Shown: piece by piece, positions 9,254-17,281 of the stretch | How the letters are laid out: each line of letters begins with the position of its first letter | Position numbering within the stretch: position 1 is the first letter of the stretch | Source: G965227875 sp965227875 | GTDB lineage: Bacteria > Pseudomonadota > Alphaproteobacteria > Rhizobiales > JAJFHC01 | Assembly (NCBI GenBank): GCA_965227875.1 | Contig: OZ245783.1 | Location: 1,488,001-1,552,000, forward strand | Reading direction: 5' to 3' | Length of the DNA: 64,000 bases | Position numbers and translations under genes: made by a program | Notes under the pieces: generated by a model | Told to the model about the DNA's origin: nothing | The model's database searches: none | Seen by the model: only the letters and a program-made list of their open reading frames with translations

Positions 9254-9766
9254 ATGAGCACGCAGCGCATCGCCGTCATCCTCGCCCTTGCGGTGTCCGT
9301 GGCCACCATCGCCGGGGCCTGGGCCTTCGAACTCCTGGGCGGCCTCGCGCCCTGCCCGCTGTGCCTGCAGCAGCGCTGGTCCTACTACGCCGCCATTCCG
9401 CTCCTGGTCGTGGCCCTCGCGATCATGCGCGCACCGTCGCCCGGCGGGCCGGCGCGCATCCTCGTCGGCTTGTCCGGGCTTGTCATGCTGGCGGGCGCGG
9501 GCCTTGCCGCCTTTCACGCCGGTGTCGAGTGGCAATGGTGGGACGGGCCGTCGGGCTGTTCGCCGCTGACCGATCTGGACGCCTCGGGGACGGGACTGTC
9601 CGACCTGTCCGACGTGCGCGTGGTGCGCTGCGACGTGGCCCCGTGGCGCCTCTTCGGCCTGTCGCTGGCGGGCTACAATGCGCTGATTTCGCTGGGCCTC
9701 GCCGCACTGCTGTTCTGGGCGGCGAAACCGCGGACCGATCAGGGCTCCAGCTCGGTATCCCAGTAG
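9254..9766 (+). CDS. dsbB: disulfide bond formation protein DsbB
   Basis: A 170-residue protein with four membrane segments. The periplasmic CPLC pair (Cys34, Cys37) follows the first segment; the second pair lies in the loop between helices three and four (CSPLTD and VVRCDV). DsbB re-oxidises DsbA and passes electrons to quinone. The last 28 bases overlap, tail to tail, with the 3' end of the HNH nuclease gene on the other strand. No DsbA gene is in the window. Confidence 0.9.
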   Translation: MSTQRIAVILALAVSVATIAGAWAFELLGGLAPCPLCLQQRWSYYAAIPLLVVALAIMRAPSPGGPARILVGLSGLVMLAGAGLAAFHAGVEWQWWDGPSGCSPLTDLDASGTGLSDLSDVRVVRCDVAPWRLFGLSLAGYNALISLGLAALLFWAAKPRTDQGSSSVSQ

Positions 9767-10335
9767 AGATAGTCCTGCCAGCTTTCGTGCAGGTAGTTCG
9801 GCGGGAACATCCGACCGTTGCTGTGCAACTGGTGCACCGACGGACGGAAGGGCTTCTGGGCCGGCCACATGCGGGCCTGCCTCGGCATCATGCCCCCCTT
9901 GCGCAGGTTGCACGGCGAGCACGCGGCGACGACGTTGTCCCACGTGGTCTGGCCGCCGCGCGACCGCGGGATGACGTGATCGAAGGTCAGGTCGTCCGTG
10001 GCGCCGCAATACTGGCAGGAGAACTTGTCGCGCAGGAAGACGTTGAAGCGCGTGAAGGCCGGCCATCTCGCGGGCTTCACGTAGTCCTTGAGAGAAACGA
10101 CGCTCGGCAGCCGCATCTCGATGCTGGGGCTGTGAACCGCCGTGTCGTAATGAGAAACGATATTGACCCGGTCAAGGAACACCGCCTTGATCGCGTCCTG
10201 CCATCCCCAGAGGGACAGCGGGTAGTAGCTGAGCGGCCGGAAGTCGGCGTTCAGCACAAGTGCGGGGCAACTGTCGGGCGGAACGGCCTGCGCATCCACG
10301 AACTTTACTCCGTATCGATGTTGTCTCGCGGGCAT
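9739..10335 (-). CDS. HNH endonuclease
   Basis: About 198 residues with a complete HNH/zinc site: CQYC, DHVIPRSRGG and CSPCN. The region ALVLNADFRPLSYYPLS begins near residue 20 and is typical of a widespread stand-alone HNH family found across alphaproteobacteria. I chose ATG 10335 because the 90 residues upstream in the same frame are arginine-rich and match the antisense of other sequence; the ribosome site is weak. It lies downstream of the esterase and AlkA-type genes on the same strand. The biological role of this family is not established; it is not linked to an intein or restriction system here. Confidence 0.85.
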   Translation of the reverse strand: MPARQHRYGVKFVDAQAVPPDSCPALVLNADFRPLSYYPLSLWGWQDAIKAVFLDRVNIVSHYDTAVHSPSIEMRLPSVVSLKDYVKPARWPAFTRFNVFLRDKFSCQYCGATDDLTFDHVIPRSRGGQTTWDNVVAACSPCNLRKGGMMPRQARMWPAQKPFRPSVHQLHSNGRMFPPNYLHESWQDYLYWDTELEP

Positions 10336-10432
10336 CGCCGCTGGACGACGGAGAATACTATATCTTGTGTGACAAGCCGATGAAAAGCGTGAATACGCGG
10401 GCCGTTTCCGGCGCGGCCGAGAGCCTGTCCGC

Positions 10433-11098
10433 TCAGGCCATGTTGGTGGCGAACGCGGTGCGCAGGAACTCCCCGCCAAGTGCGAGGCCGGCACCGTCAA
10501 TGCCGTGGCCGATACCCTGCGATATGTGCCACTGCACGCCGACCTCGACGGAACCGAGCGCCTGGGCCGCCTGGTGCAGGGCCTGCACCGGGATGACCTC
10601 GTCACGGTCGCCGTGGATCAGCATCACCGGCGGCCGCGAACGGATCTCGCCGGCAAGCTCCTCCGGCCCGGCGAGCGCGCCGGAATAACCGAGGATGGCG
10701 GCGAGCGGCCGTTCCCGCCTGAGACCGACATGCAGGGACATCATCGTGCCCTGGCTGAAACCCACGAGCGCCAGCGCGCTTTCGTCGAGACCCACGGCCT
10801 CGAGTTCGTCGTCGATGAATGCGTCGAGCAGCGGCGCGGCCGCCCGTACGCCCGTGCGGTACTCGTCGGGATCGAGGCGGGTGATCGGAAACCACTGGTA
10901 GCCCATGGGCGACATGCCGCAGGGTTCCGGTGCGTGGGGACTGACGAATGCCGCGTCCGGCAGGAGCGTCTGCCATTGGCCGCCAAGGCCGATCAGGTCA
11001 TTGCCGTCGGCGCCGTAGCCGTGACAGAGGATGACGAGTTGCTTGGGGTCGCCGCCGGATGCGGGCGCAAGGCGCGGGCCATCGAGTCGATTGGTCAT
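10433..11098 (-). CDS. alpha/beta-hydrolase, phospholipase/carboxylesterase family (YpfH-like)
   Basis: A 221-residue cytoplasmic serine hydrolase. An oxyanion-region LCHGYGADGNDL is near residue 25. The nucleophile lies in GFSQG (about residue 115), the acid in HGDRDEVIP and the catalytic His in GIGHGID near residue 204, so the triad is complete and in the usual order. It should hydrolyse carboxyl-ester or thioester substrates; the natural substrate is unknown. The gene starts 31 bp after the AlkA-type gene on the same strand. Confidence 0.88.
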   Translation of the reverse strand: MTNRLDGPRLAPASGGDPKQLVILCHGYGADGNDLIGLGGQWQTLLPDAAFVSPHAPEPCGMSPMGYQWFPITRLDPDEYRTGVRAAAPLLDAFIDDELEAVGLDESALALVGFSQGTMMSLHVGLRRERPLAAILGYSGALAGPEELAGEIRSRPPVMLIHGDRDEVIPVQALHQAAQALGSVEVGVQWHISQGIGHGIDGAGLALGGEFLRTAFATNMA

Positions 11099-11129
11099 GG
11101 TCTGGAGATCAGTTCAGGAAATCGTCAGG

Positions 11130-11777
11130 TCAGGGTGCAGCGTCTCGCGAACGCGTCAGCGCATAGTAGGACCATAAGAGTCGGGCCGCCACCCCTCTCC
11201 ACGGCGACCAGGGTTCGCTCAATTGTCGCAGGGCCTTCGCGTCGGGCCGCGATGCGAGCCTGAACGCCGTCCGGGCGGCCTCCTGGATGGCCAGGTCGCC
11301 GGCCGGCCACGCGTCGCTGCGCCCCAGGCAGGCCAGGAGATAGATCTCCGCCGTCCACGGTCCGATCCCCTTGACCGCCGTCAGTTCGCGGCGCACCTCC
11401 TCGTCGCCGAGCCATTCGAGACGGCGGAAGTCGAGCGTCCCGTCGAGGACAGCCCGGGTCACTGCCTGGACGGTGCGCACCTTCGGTCCCGAAAGCCCGA
11501 CTCCGCGAAGGTCTTCTTCGCCGTACCGCCGGAAATTCTCGGGCGTTACCGGGGCAAGGCCGGCGGTCAGCCGCGCCCATATGGCGGCCGCGCTCGCCCG
11601 CGACACCTGTTGGGCGACCACGATGTCGAGCAGGCCGTAAAAACCGCCCGCCCGGCGCCGCAGCGGCGGCCGGCCCGTCCTGGTGCGGATCTCGCCGAAG
11701 CGCTCGTCGAGTGCGCAGAGCGCCGCAATTCCGCGGTCGAGGTCGGCCTCGCTGTCTATGGTCACGTGTTCCATCAT
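11130..11777 (-). CDS. DNA-3-methyladenine glycosylase II (AlkA family)
   Basis: About 215 residues with the helix-hairpin-helix GPD fold. QQVSRASAAAIW lies near residue 55, and the HhH LTAVKGIGPWTAEIYLLACL is followed by WPAGD, whose Asp is the catalytic residue. It removes alkylated purines in base-excision repair. The size corresponds to the short form that lacks the N-terminal AlkA and Ada domains. The start is one of two adjacent ATGs (11777 or 11774); GGAG lies just upstream. A much longer upstream frame is a read-through artefact. Confidence 0.9.
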   Translation of the reverse strand: MMEHVTIDSEADLDRGIAALCALDERFGEIRTRTGRPPLRRRAGGFYGLLDIVVAQQVSRASAAAIWARLTAGLAPVTPENFRRYGEEDLRGVGLSGPKVRTVQAVTRAVLDGTLDFRRLEWLGDEEVRRELTAVKGIGPWTAEIYLLACLGRSDAWPAGDLAIQEAARTAFRLASRPDAKALRQLSEPWSPWRGVAARLLWSYYALTRSRDAAP

Positions 11778-12038
11778 CACTCCGCCCGGTACTTCATTTC
11801 GCCTCCCCCGGCAACACGGACCGTGTTGTCTGCGAGATCCGGGAGAACAAAAACCTGCCGAAGCCTCTGAACCGCCAATGGGCCCTGGATCAGGTCCAGG
11901 GCTTCGAAGGTACAGGGCTTCGAGGGTCCCGGACTTTCTGGATGCGTTCCGAACCCCCGGCAAAAGCCGGGGTCCAGCCCCATGCGCCGCACGCACAAAT
12001 CCGCGCAACCGGAATCCATCCCGATGTAGAGTGCCCCC
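11778..12038. repeat. intergenic hairpin repeat remnant between alkA-type gene and gluQ
   Basis: This gap between two divergent genes holds two hairpins. One at 11882-11901 is CCTGGA/TCCAGG-like. The other at 11955-11972 is CCCCGGC, loop AAAA, GCCGGGG. The second is the same CCGGC/GCCGG type found at 28, 59 and 63.8 kb. No gene is visible; the promoters of both genes must lie here but are not obvious. Confidence 0.55.
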
Positions 12039-12935
12039 ATGAGCGCCCGCCCCGTCTTCCGCCTCGCCCCCAGCCCCAACGGCCACCTCCATCTGGGACA
12101 TGCCTATTCCGCCCTCTACACGCAGGCGCGCTGCCGCGAGGCCGGCGGACGGCTTCTGCTCCGGCTGGAGGACATCGACCTTGCGCGCTGTTCCGATGCC
12201 CTCGTCCGCGACATGATCGAGGACCTGCGCTGGCTCGGCCTGGACTGGGAAGAACCCGTCCGCCGCCAGTCGCGGCATCTCGATGACTATGCCGAACCGC
12301 TCGGCCGACTGGACGAGATGGGCCTGCTCTATCCGTGCTTCGCCACCCGGCGGGAAATCGCCGATGCGGTGGCAGACCTGCCCGACCATCCCCGCGACCC
12401 CGACGGTTCGCCGCTCTATCCCGGTCTCTGCCGGGCGATGGCCCCCGCCGAACGGGACAAACGCCTCGCCGCGGGAATACCCCATGCCCTGCGCCTCGAC
12501 ATGGCCGCAGCGATCGCGCGGGCGAAACATATGGATCCGTCGCCGCTCACCTTCACCGAGCCTCACGGCGCGGCCGAAGGCGGAAGCGACCGCGTGACCG
12601 CGCGCCCGGAGGCCTGGGGAGATGTCATCCTTGCCCGCAAGGACGTGCGCACGAGCTACCACATCGCGGTCGTCTGGGACGATGCCCTCCAGGGCGTCAC
12701 CCATGTCACCCGCGGGAAAGATCTTTTTCACGCCACGTCCATCCACCGGCTGCTCCAGCGCCTGCTGGGCCTGCCGGAACCGCTTTACGACCACCACGAT
12801 CTCGTGCGCGACGAAGACGGGCGCCGCCTGTCCAAGAGCGCGCGAGACAAGAGCATCCGCGCCCTGCGCGCCGAGGGATGTTCCCGCATGGAGGTCCTGC
12901 GGATGGCCGGTGCCGACGGTCTCGCAGCCCCGTAA
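12039..12935 (+). CDS. gluQ: tRNA glutamyl-Q(34) synthetase
   Basis: A 298-residue truncated glutamyl-tRNA synthetase paralogue. The HIGH-like motif is SPNGHLHLGHAY (residues 11-22), and the KMSKS-like motif is RRLSKSARD near residue 270. It lacks the anticodon-binding domain of GluRS, which is the hallmark of GluQ-RS. The enzyme attaches glutamate to queuosine in tRNA-Asp. The usual GluQ-RS zinc cysteines are only partly apparent (a Cys in LYPCF and one in GLCRAM). It is a single gene, convergent with the AEC transporter. Confidence 0.92.
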   Translation: MSARPVFRLAPSPNGHLHLGHAYSALYTQARCREAGGRLLLRLEDIDLARCSDALVRDMIEDLRWLGLDWEEPVRRQSRHLDDYAEPLGRLDEMGLLYPCFATRREIADAVADLPDHPRDPDGSPLYPGLCRAMAPAERDKRLAAGIPHALRLDMAAAIARAKHMDPSPLTFTEPHGAAEGGSDRVTARPEAWGDVILARKDVRTSYHIAVVWDDALQGVTHVTRGKDLFHATSIHRLLQRLLGLPEPLYDHHDLVRDEDGRRLSKSARDKSIRALRAEGCSRMEVLRMAGADGLAAP

Positions 12936-13063
12936 GTGACGCCGGTCACACGTCCGACCGGTCCGCCCGCCCACATGAAACGGTAGCCGGCAGCTATGTG
13001 CCGGCCCTTGTCGCACGCCGGATCCGCAGAGCGTTCTGACCGTGAGAAGGCCTTTTTCCCGGA

Positions 13064-14008
13064 CTACACCGCCTGGGTCGCCAGCAGGTACAGCACCAGC
13101 GACACCGTGACCACGGCGATCGCCGTGCCCAGCGCCACGGCCGAGGAGACGGCCGGTGCGGCGACGTCGTAGCGCACCGCGAAGAGATAGGCGTTGATCC
13201 CGGGTGGCGTGGCGGCGAAAACCGTCGCGACCCCGGTCCAGGCCGGGGGCAGGCCGAAGACCTGGCTCGCCAGGAACCAGACCGCCAGCGGATGGAAGAC
13301 CAGCTTGAGGACGGTCACGAGACCGGCCGCCGGCAGATCCCCCGCGAAACCATAGCGCTTGATGGACAGTCCCATGGCAAACAGCGCGAAGGGAATCGCG
13401 CCATCCGCGATGCGGCCGATAATGTCTTCCACGGCACCCGGGACGGCTAGGCCCGTCTGACGGTAGGCAACACCCGCGAGCAGGCCGATGATGAGCGGCT
13501 GGCGCACCAGGCTCATCAGCGTCTCGCGCGCCAACTGGACCACCGAAACGGACGTGCCCTGGGCCGCGCTGACCAGCATGGTGGCGATGAACGTCATGAC
13601 CGGAAGATGGACGGAAATGATCATGACGAGCGGCGGCGCGCCTGCGTCGCCATAGACCATCAGCACCAGCGGAATGCCGATCAGCACCGTGTTGGCGTAG
13701 GAACTGCCGAACCCGATCACGGCGGCCACGTCGCCCGGCCGCCCGAGAACCCGGCGGGAGACGAGTATGGCGATTGCCCAGGTCGCCGCACAACCGGCGA
13801 AATAGGCGCCCCACAGTCCCCAGGGCGAGACTTCCGGCATCTCGATCTTCACCATCGTCCGGAACAGAAGCATCGGGATCGCGACGTCGAAGACGATTCG
13901 CGTCAGGCCGTCGACCGCACCGTCCTTCACCCAGCCCGTGCGCGCGGCGAAATAGCCCAGCGCGATCAACCCGAAAACGGGGAGGATGATGTCGAATACC
14001 GCCTGCAT
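13064..14008 (-). CDS. AEC-family (auxin efflux carrier) transporter
   Basis: A 314-residue membrane protein with about ten hydrophobic segments in two repeats. The first is FDIILPVFGLIALGYFAARTG, and IGFGSSYANTVLIGIPL carries the conserved crossover region near residue 110. AEC proteins in bacteria transport small organic acids such as malate or malonate. ATG 14008 was chosen for the AGGA four bases upstream and because the longer frame adds a charged, non-conserved lead. Substrate unknown; the hybrid kinase is divergent to it. Confidence 0.87.
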   Translation of the reverse strand: MQAVFDIILPVFGLIALGYFAARTGWVKDGAVDGLTRIVFDVAIPMLLFRTMVKIEMPEVSPWGLWGAYFAGCAATWAIAILVSRRVLGRPGDVAAVIGFGSSYANTVLIGIPLVLMVYGDAGAPPLVMIISVHLPVMTFIATMLVSAAQGTSVSVVQLARETLMSLVRQPLIIGLLAGVAYRQTGLAVPGAVEDIIGRIADGAIPFALFAMGLSIKRYGFAGDLPAAGLVTVLKLVFHPLAVWFLASQVFGLPPAWTGVATVFAATPPGINAYLFAVRYDVAAPAVSSAVALGTAIAVVTVSLVLYLLATQAV

Positions 14009-14210
14009 ATGGTCCTGTTTTAACTTCGTTTTCCGGGCGCTCGGTGACAGGAACACGCATTCCGGGCGTTCTGTCCACACCCGATTTCACGTTCCGGATT
14101 TAGCGTTCCGTTAAGCCGGGTCGGTCATGATCATGACGCGGGGGCTGAATTCTCAAAAAAGGTATTCACGGCGAGCTGCGGGGCGGGCCGGCACTTTCGA
14201 AAGAACCCAC

Positions 14211-15455
14211 ATGACTGACAGGAACCCCGATCCCGACCACGCCGGCGAGATTGCCGAACTGCACAGGAGACTGGCGGCTGCCGAGGCCGCGGCCAAGGCC
14301 AGCGCGGAGAGCCTCGCCGAGGTGAGCCACGAGATTCGCACGCCCATGGGAGCGATCATTTCCATGGCCGACCTGCTTCTCGACACCGGCCTCGACGAAA
14401 CGCAGAAGACCTACGCGGAAACCCTGCGGCGGTCGGCGACGGGTCTGGTGTCCATCCTGAGCGACATCCTCGACAATTCGAAGCTTGAAGCGGGGCGTCT
14501 CGAACTCAACATGGCGGCGTTCTCGCCGCGCGACCTCATGCAGGACCTCAAGACCACCTATGCGGCCGCATGTTCGGAAAGCGGTCTCTATCTGGTCGTC
14601 CAGGCGGACCCGGCCATCCCGGATCAGGTGCACGGCGATGTGGCGCGCATCCGGCGGGTCCTCTCCAACATCATCGACAACGCCATCAAGTTCACCGAGG
14701 AGGGGTCCGTGATCGTCACCCTTGCCGGCGGCGGCGACCACGACGGCAAGACGGTTCTCGAGTTTTGCGTGCGCGACACCGGCATCGGCATGTCGGCGGA
14801 AGCCGTGGGCAAGCTTTACTCGTCCTATACCCAGGCAGACCCAACCATTTCGGAGCGTTTCGGCGGAACCGGCCTCGGCCTTTCCATCGCCCGGAAGCTC
14901 GTGCGAAAGATGGGTGGGGAGATCGACTGCGAGAGCACGCCGGGCCGCGGCACCACGTTCCGGGTCTCGCTTCCCCTTGACCCGGCGACGGGCGACACCG
15001 GCCGGCGGTCGGGCGACGCACCTCGTGCAGACGTGACGCGGACAAAACAGGATACCGGCCGGGTACGCATTCTCGTGGTCGAGGACAACCGCATCAACCA
15101 GATGCTCATCACGACCTATCTCGGCAAGTTCGGGTATGACTACGACGTCGCGCCGAACGGCGAGGAGGCGCTGAGAGCCATCGAGCGGACCGGCTACGAC
15201 CTGATCCTCATGGACATCCAGATGCCGGGCATGGACGGCATGGAAGCCACCCGGCGGATCCGCAAGCTCGACAGCCCGGCCGCGCGGCTACCCATCATCG
15301 CGCTGACCGCCAACGCCATGCAGGGCGACCGGGAGTGCTATCTCGCCGCCGGGATGGACGACTACATCTCCAAGCCCATCATCGCGGCCACGCTCTATGG
15401 AAAGATCGACGCCGCACTCGCGGAAAGCGCCGCAAGGGACACCGGCACCGGCTAG
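14211..15455 (+). CDS. soluble hybrid histidine kinase/response regulator
   Basis: A 414-residue protein. A short helical lead (about 35 residues, Ala/Glu-rich) is followed by HisKA with phospho-acceptor His in EVSHEIRTPMG. An HATPase domain follows with N box NIIDNAIKF, G1 DTGIGM and G2 GGTGLGLSIA. The receiver domain (about residues 285-405) has the acidic DN pair in VEDNRIN, phospho-Asp in LILMDIQMPG and Lys in YISKPI. There is no membrane segment, PAS or other sensor domain, so input must come from a partner or from the lead helix. No output gene is adjacent. The stop TAG (15453-15455) is inside the left terminal repeat of the element that follows. Confidence 0.92.
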   Translation: MTDRNPDPDHAGEIAELHRRLAAAEAAAKASAESLAEVSHEIRTPMGAIISMADLLLDTGLDETQKTYAETLRRSATGLVSILSDILDNSKLEAGRLELNMAAFSPRDLMQDLKTTYAAACSESGLYLVVQADPAIPDQVHGDVARIRRVLSNIIDNAIKFTEEGSVIVTLAGGGDHDGKTVLEFCVRDTGIGMSAEAVGKLYSSYTQADPTISERFGGTGLGLSIARKLVRKMGGEIDCESTPGRGTTFRVSLPLDPATGDTGRRSGDAPRADVTRTKQDTGRVRILVVEDNRINQMLITTYLGKFGYDYDVAPNGEEALRAIERTGYDLILMDIQMPGMDGMEATRRIRKLDSPAARLPIIALTANAMQGDRECYLAAGMDDYISKPIIAATLYGKIDAALAESAARDTGTG

Positions 15456-15720
15456 AGCGTATCTCGCTTACATGGAAACGATTTGACCGCGTTTTTGCGT
15501 CTGCCGGCAAGGCGTGCGACCCGCCGTGGTCTGGTTGACCACAAGGGGAGCACAACGCAGTCCGGCGGGCGCAAAAACACGGCCTTCGGTGGGCCAAATC
15601 CGTCCGTCGGCCACGTTGCGGCGCTTGCGAGATGTCCCGCATCGCGCTGCGCACCGCGCCTTGCCGAACGAACGGATTTGGAACCATCAAACGATTCCAT
15701 GTAAGCGAGATACGCTCTAG
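15452..15720. mobile_element. palindromic MITE-like element (269 bp)
   Basis: Both ends begin with CTAGAGCGTATCTCGCTTAC and are identical in inverted orientation for 26 bases, then weakly matched for about six more. Two further nested inverted repeats lie inside. One GTTTTTGCG-type arm (15492-15512) pairs with 15563-15585 and contains a GTGGTC/GACCAC hairpin; CCAAATCCGTCCGT (15594-15607) pairs with ACGAACGGATTTGG (about 15669-15682). No transposase frame is present. The ends could carry a TA or CTAG target duplication, which cannot be separated from the palindrome. It lies between the convergent hybrid-kinase and rpiR-type genes. Confidence 0.8.
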
Positions 15721-15746
15721 CGCGCGCCGGTTTGCACGGCAAGCCG

Positions 15747-16679
15747 TCAACGACGGTAGACGCCGAACCCTTCGAGTTGTTCCTGGGTCTTTTCCAGAGT
15801 CTCTATCGACTCGTCGCCGCCTTCGGAAAGCACCATCGTGGTGAGGATCTGCGCGATGGACATGGCCGGCACCAGCGTCGGAAAGAGCGAAACCGCGTTG
15901 TTGCTGACGATGATCGTCACGTCGCTCTCCCCGACGATGGGCGAGACCTCGCTGTCGGTGATGCAGATGATCCGCGCGCCGCGCTGGCGGGCGAAATCGG
16001 CGGCGACGATCGCATCGTTGGCATAGGGATACTGGCTGAAAATGACCATGACGTCGGTGTCCTGGACGCTGCGAAGGTCGTCCGCGAAGGCTCCCCCCAG
16101 TCCCGTCAGCAAGACGGTCCGCGTGTCGAACATGCGCCATGTGTAATGGAAGTAGTAGGCCAGGGCGAACATGCTGCGCACCCCCAGCACGTAGATCCTG
16201 CGCGCATCGCGCAGGTCGTCCACGGCGGTTTTCAGCAACCCGGCGATCTCCTTGCCGAAGGTGCGCTGCAGGTTCTCCGTCTCCTGCATGACATACTCGC
16301 CGACGATCTGGCTGTCCGAGCCGACGGGGAATCGTTCGCGGATGGTCCGCGCCCTTTCGAGCCAGTCCTCGTCTGATTCACGGATGACGAGATCCCGGAA
16401 GAGATCGCGGAACTGGTCGTAGCCGTCGAACCCGAACTCGCGCGCCAGCCTGACCATCGCATTGTGCTGGACACCGGCCTTTTTCGCGATCGAGCGCATC
16501 GAGCGCACGGCGACGTCTCCCGGATTGTCCACGACGTAGCGCGCCGCGCGCTGGAGTTGGGGACTGAGGTCGGCGTAGTGCGACTTCAGTCGGTCGATGA
16601 CTTCCCGCGGACCGAGCGGTTCGGCGGCAGCGCCTTGCTGCCCTTGTGTTACTGCAGACTGGTCATCCGTTGGCGGCAT
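15747..16679 (-). CDS. MurR/RpiR-family transcriptional regulator
   Basis: A 310-residue regulator. The N-terminal HTH_6 domain (about residues 28-105) contains MRSIAKKAGVQHNAMVRLARE. The C-terminal SIS domain (about 135-265) contains YVLGVRSMFALAYYFHYT and VMVIFSQYPYA. SIS domains in this family bind sugar phosphates or related acids. It is the last gene of the minus-strand operon and overlaps the FMN reductase gene by 17 bp. It probably controls the operon promoter near 24.78 kb, though this is inference from position. Confidence 0.9.
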   Translation of the reverse strand: MPPTDDQSAVTQGQQGAAAEPLGPREVIDRLKSHYADLSPQLQRAARYVVDNPGDVAVRSMRSIAKKAGVQHNAMVRLAREFGFDGYDQFRDLFRDLVIRESDEDWLERARTIRERFPVGSDSQIVGEYVMQETENLQRTFGKEIAGLLKTAVDDLRDARRIYVLGVRSMFALAYYFHYTWRMFDTRTVLLTGLGGAFADDLRSVQDTDVMVIFSQYPYANDAIVAADFARQRGARIICITDSEVSPIVGESDVTIIVSNNAVSLFPTLVPAMSIAQILTTMVLSEGGDESIETLEKTQEQLEGFGVYRR

Positions 16680-17259
16680 GCCTTGTCCGGTCCGTTGAGG
16701 TCTGCATCATCGAGGCGAACTGAAACACCTGCGAGCCGACCGTCTCGAGCTGCTGCTTCACCGACGAATCGACGACTTCGCCCTCGGTATTGAAGACAGG
16801 CAGGGATGTGTTGAGCACCGCCCCGAATGGCGTCGGCCAGCCCCGCAGAGCATGGGCGACGGAGCGAAGGGATGCAAGCACCTGGGCGCCGCCTTGCCAG
16901 CCGCCGGCGCAGCAGATGCATCCGATGGCGCAGTTGTCCCAGTAGACCCGGCGGTCGAGACGCAGGTCTTCGGTATAGTCGATCGCGTTCTTGATGAGCC
17001 CGGAGATCGAACCGTGATAGGCCGGCGAACACAGGACGATGCCGTCGGCCCGCCGGAACAGTTCGACCAGCCGGCGCGCCGGGCCGGTCCGTTCGTCCTG
17101 GCCCGGCTGGTAGTGCGGCAGCATCAGGTCCCGGCCCGCGAAGACCTCGGTATCCGCGCCCAGTTCGCCGGCATGCTCGACGGCGATGCGCATGGCTCTT
17201 TCGCTTGACGAGCCGTCGCGGCCCGTACCGCCAAGCCCCAGAATGAACGGCCTCGACAT
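16663..17259 (-). CDS. NAD(P)H-dependent FMN reductase
   Basis: A 198-residue flavodoxin-like protein. The phosphate loop is GLGGTGRDGSSSERAM at residues 9-24. The second flavin motif SPAYHGSISGLIKNAIDYTE is near residue 78. Members reduce FMN or act as quinone reductases. Placed directly after the luciferase-like monooxygenase gene (22-bp gap), it most likely supplies reduced FMN to it as a two-component system. A Cys cluster NCAIGCICCAGGW is unusual; whether it binds a metal is unknown. Confidence 0.87.
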   Translation of the reverse strand: MSRPFILGLGGTGRDGSSSERAMRIAVEHAGELGADTEVFAGRDLMLPHYQPGQDERTGPARRLVELFRRADGIVLCSPAYHGSISGLIKNAIDYTEDLRLDRRVYWDNCAIGCICCAGGWQGGAQVLASLRSVAHALRGWPTPFGAVLNTSLPVFNTEGEVVDSSVKQQLETVGSQVFQFASMMQTSTDRTRHAANG

Positions 17260-17281
17260 GCTGTGTTCCTCCGCGCCGCAG

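Noticed and set aside
11130..14090. 986-codon minus-strand frame
   Set aside because: Only its last 215 codons are the AlkA-type gene; the rest runs through an intergenic repeat and antisense or off-frame to gluQ and the AEC gene.
15452..15720. Structured small RNA gene or simple terminator instead of a transposable element
   Set aside because: The 26-base terminal inverted repeats with CTAG ends fit a MITE better; a terminator role may be secondary.
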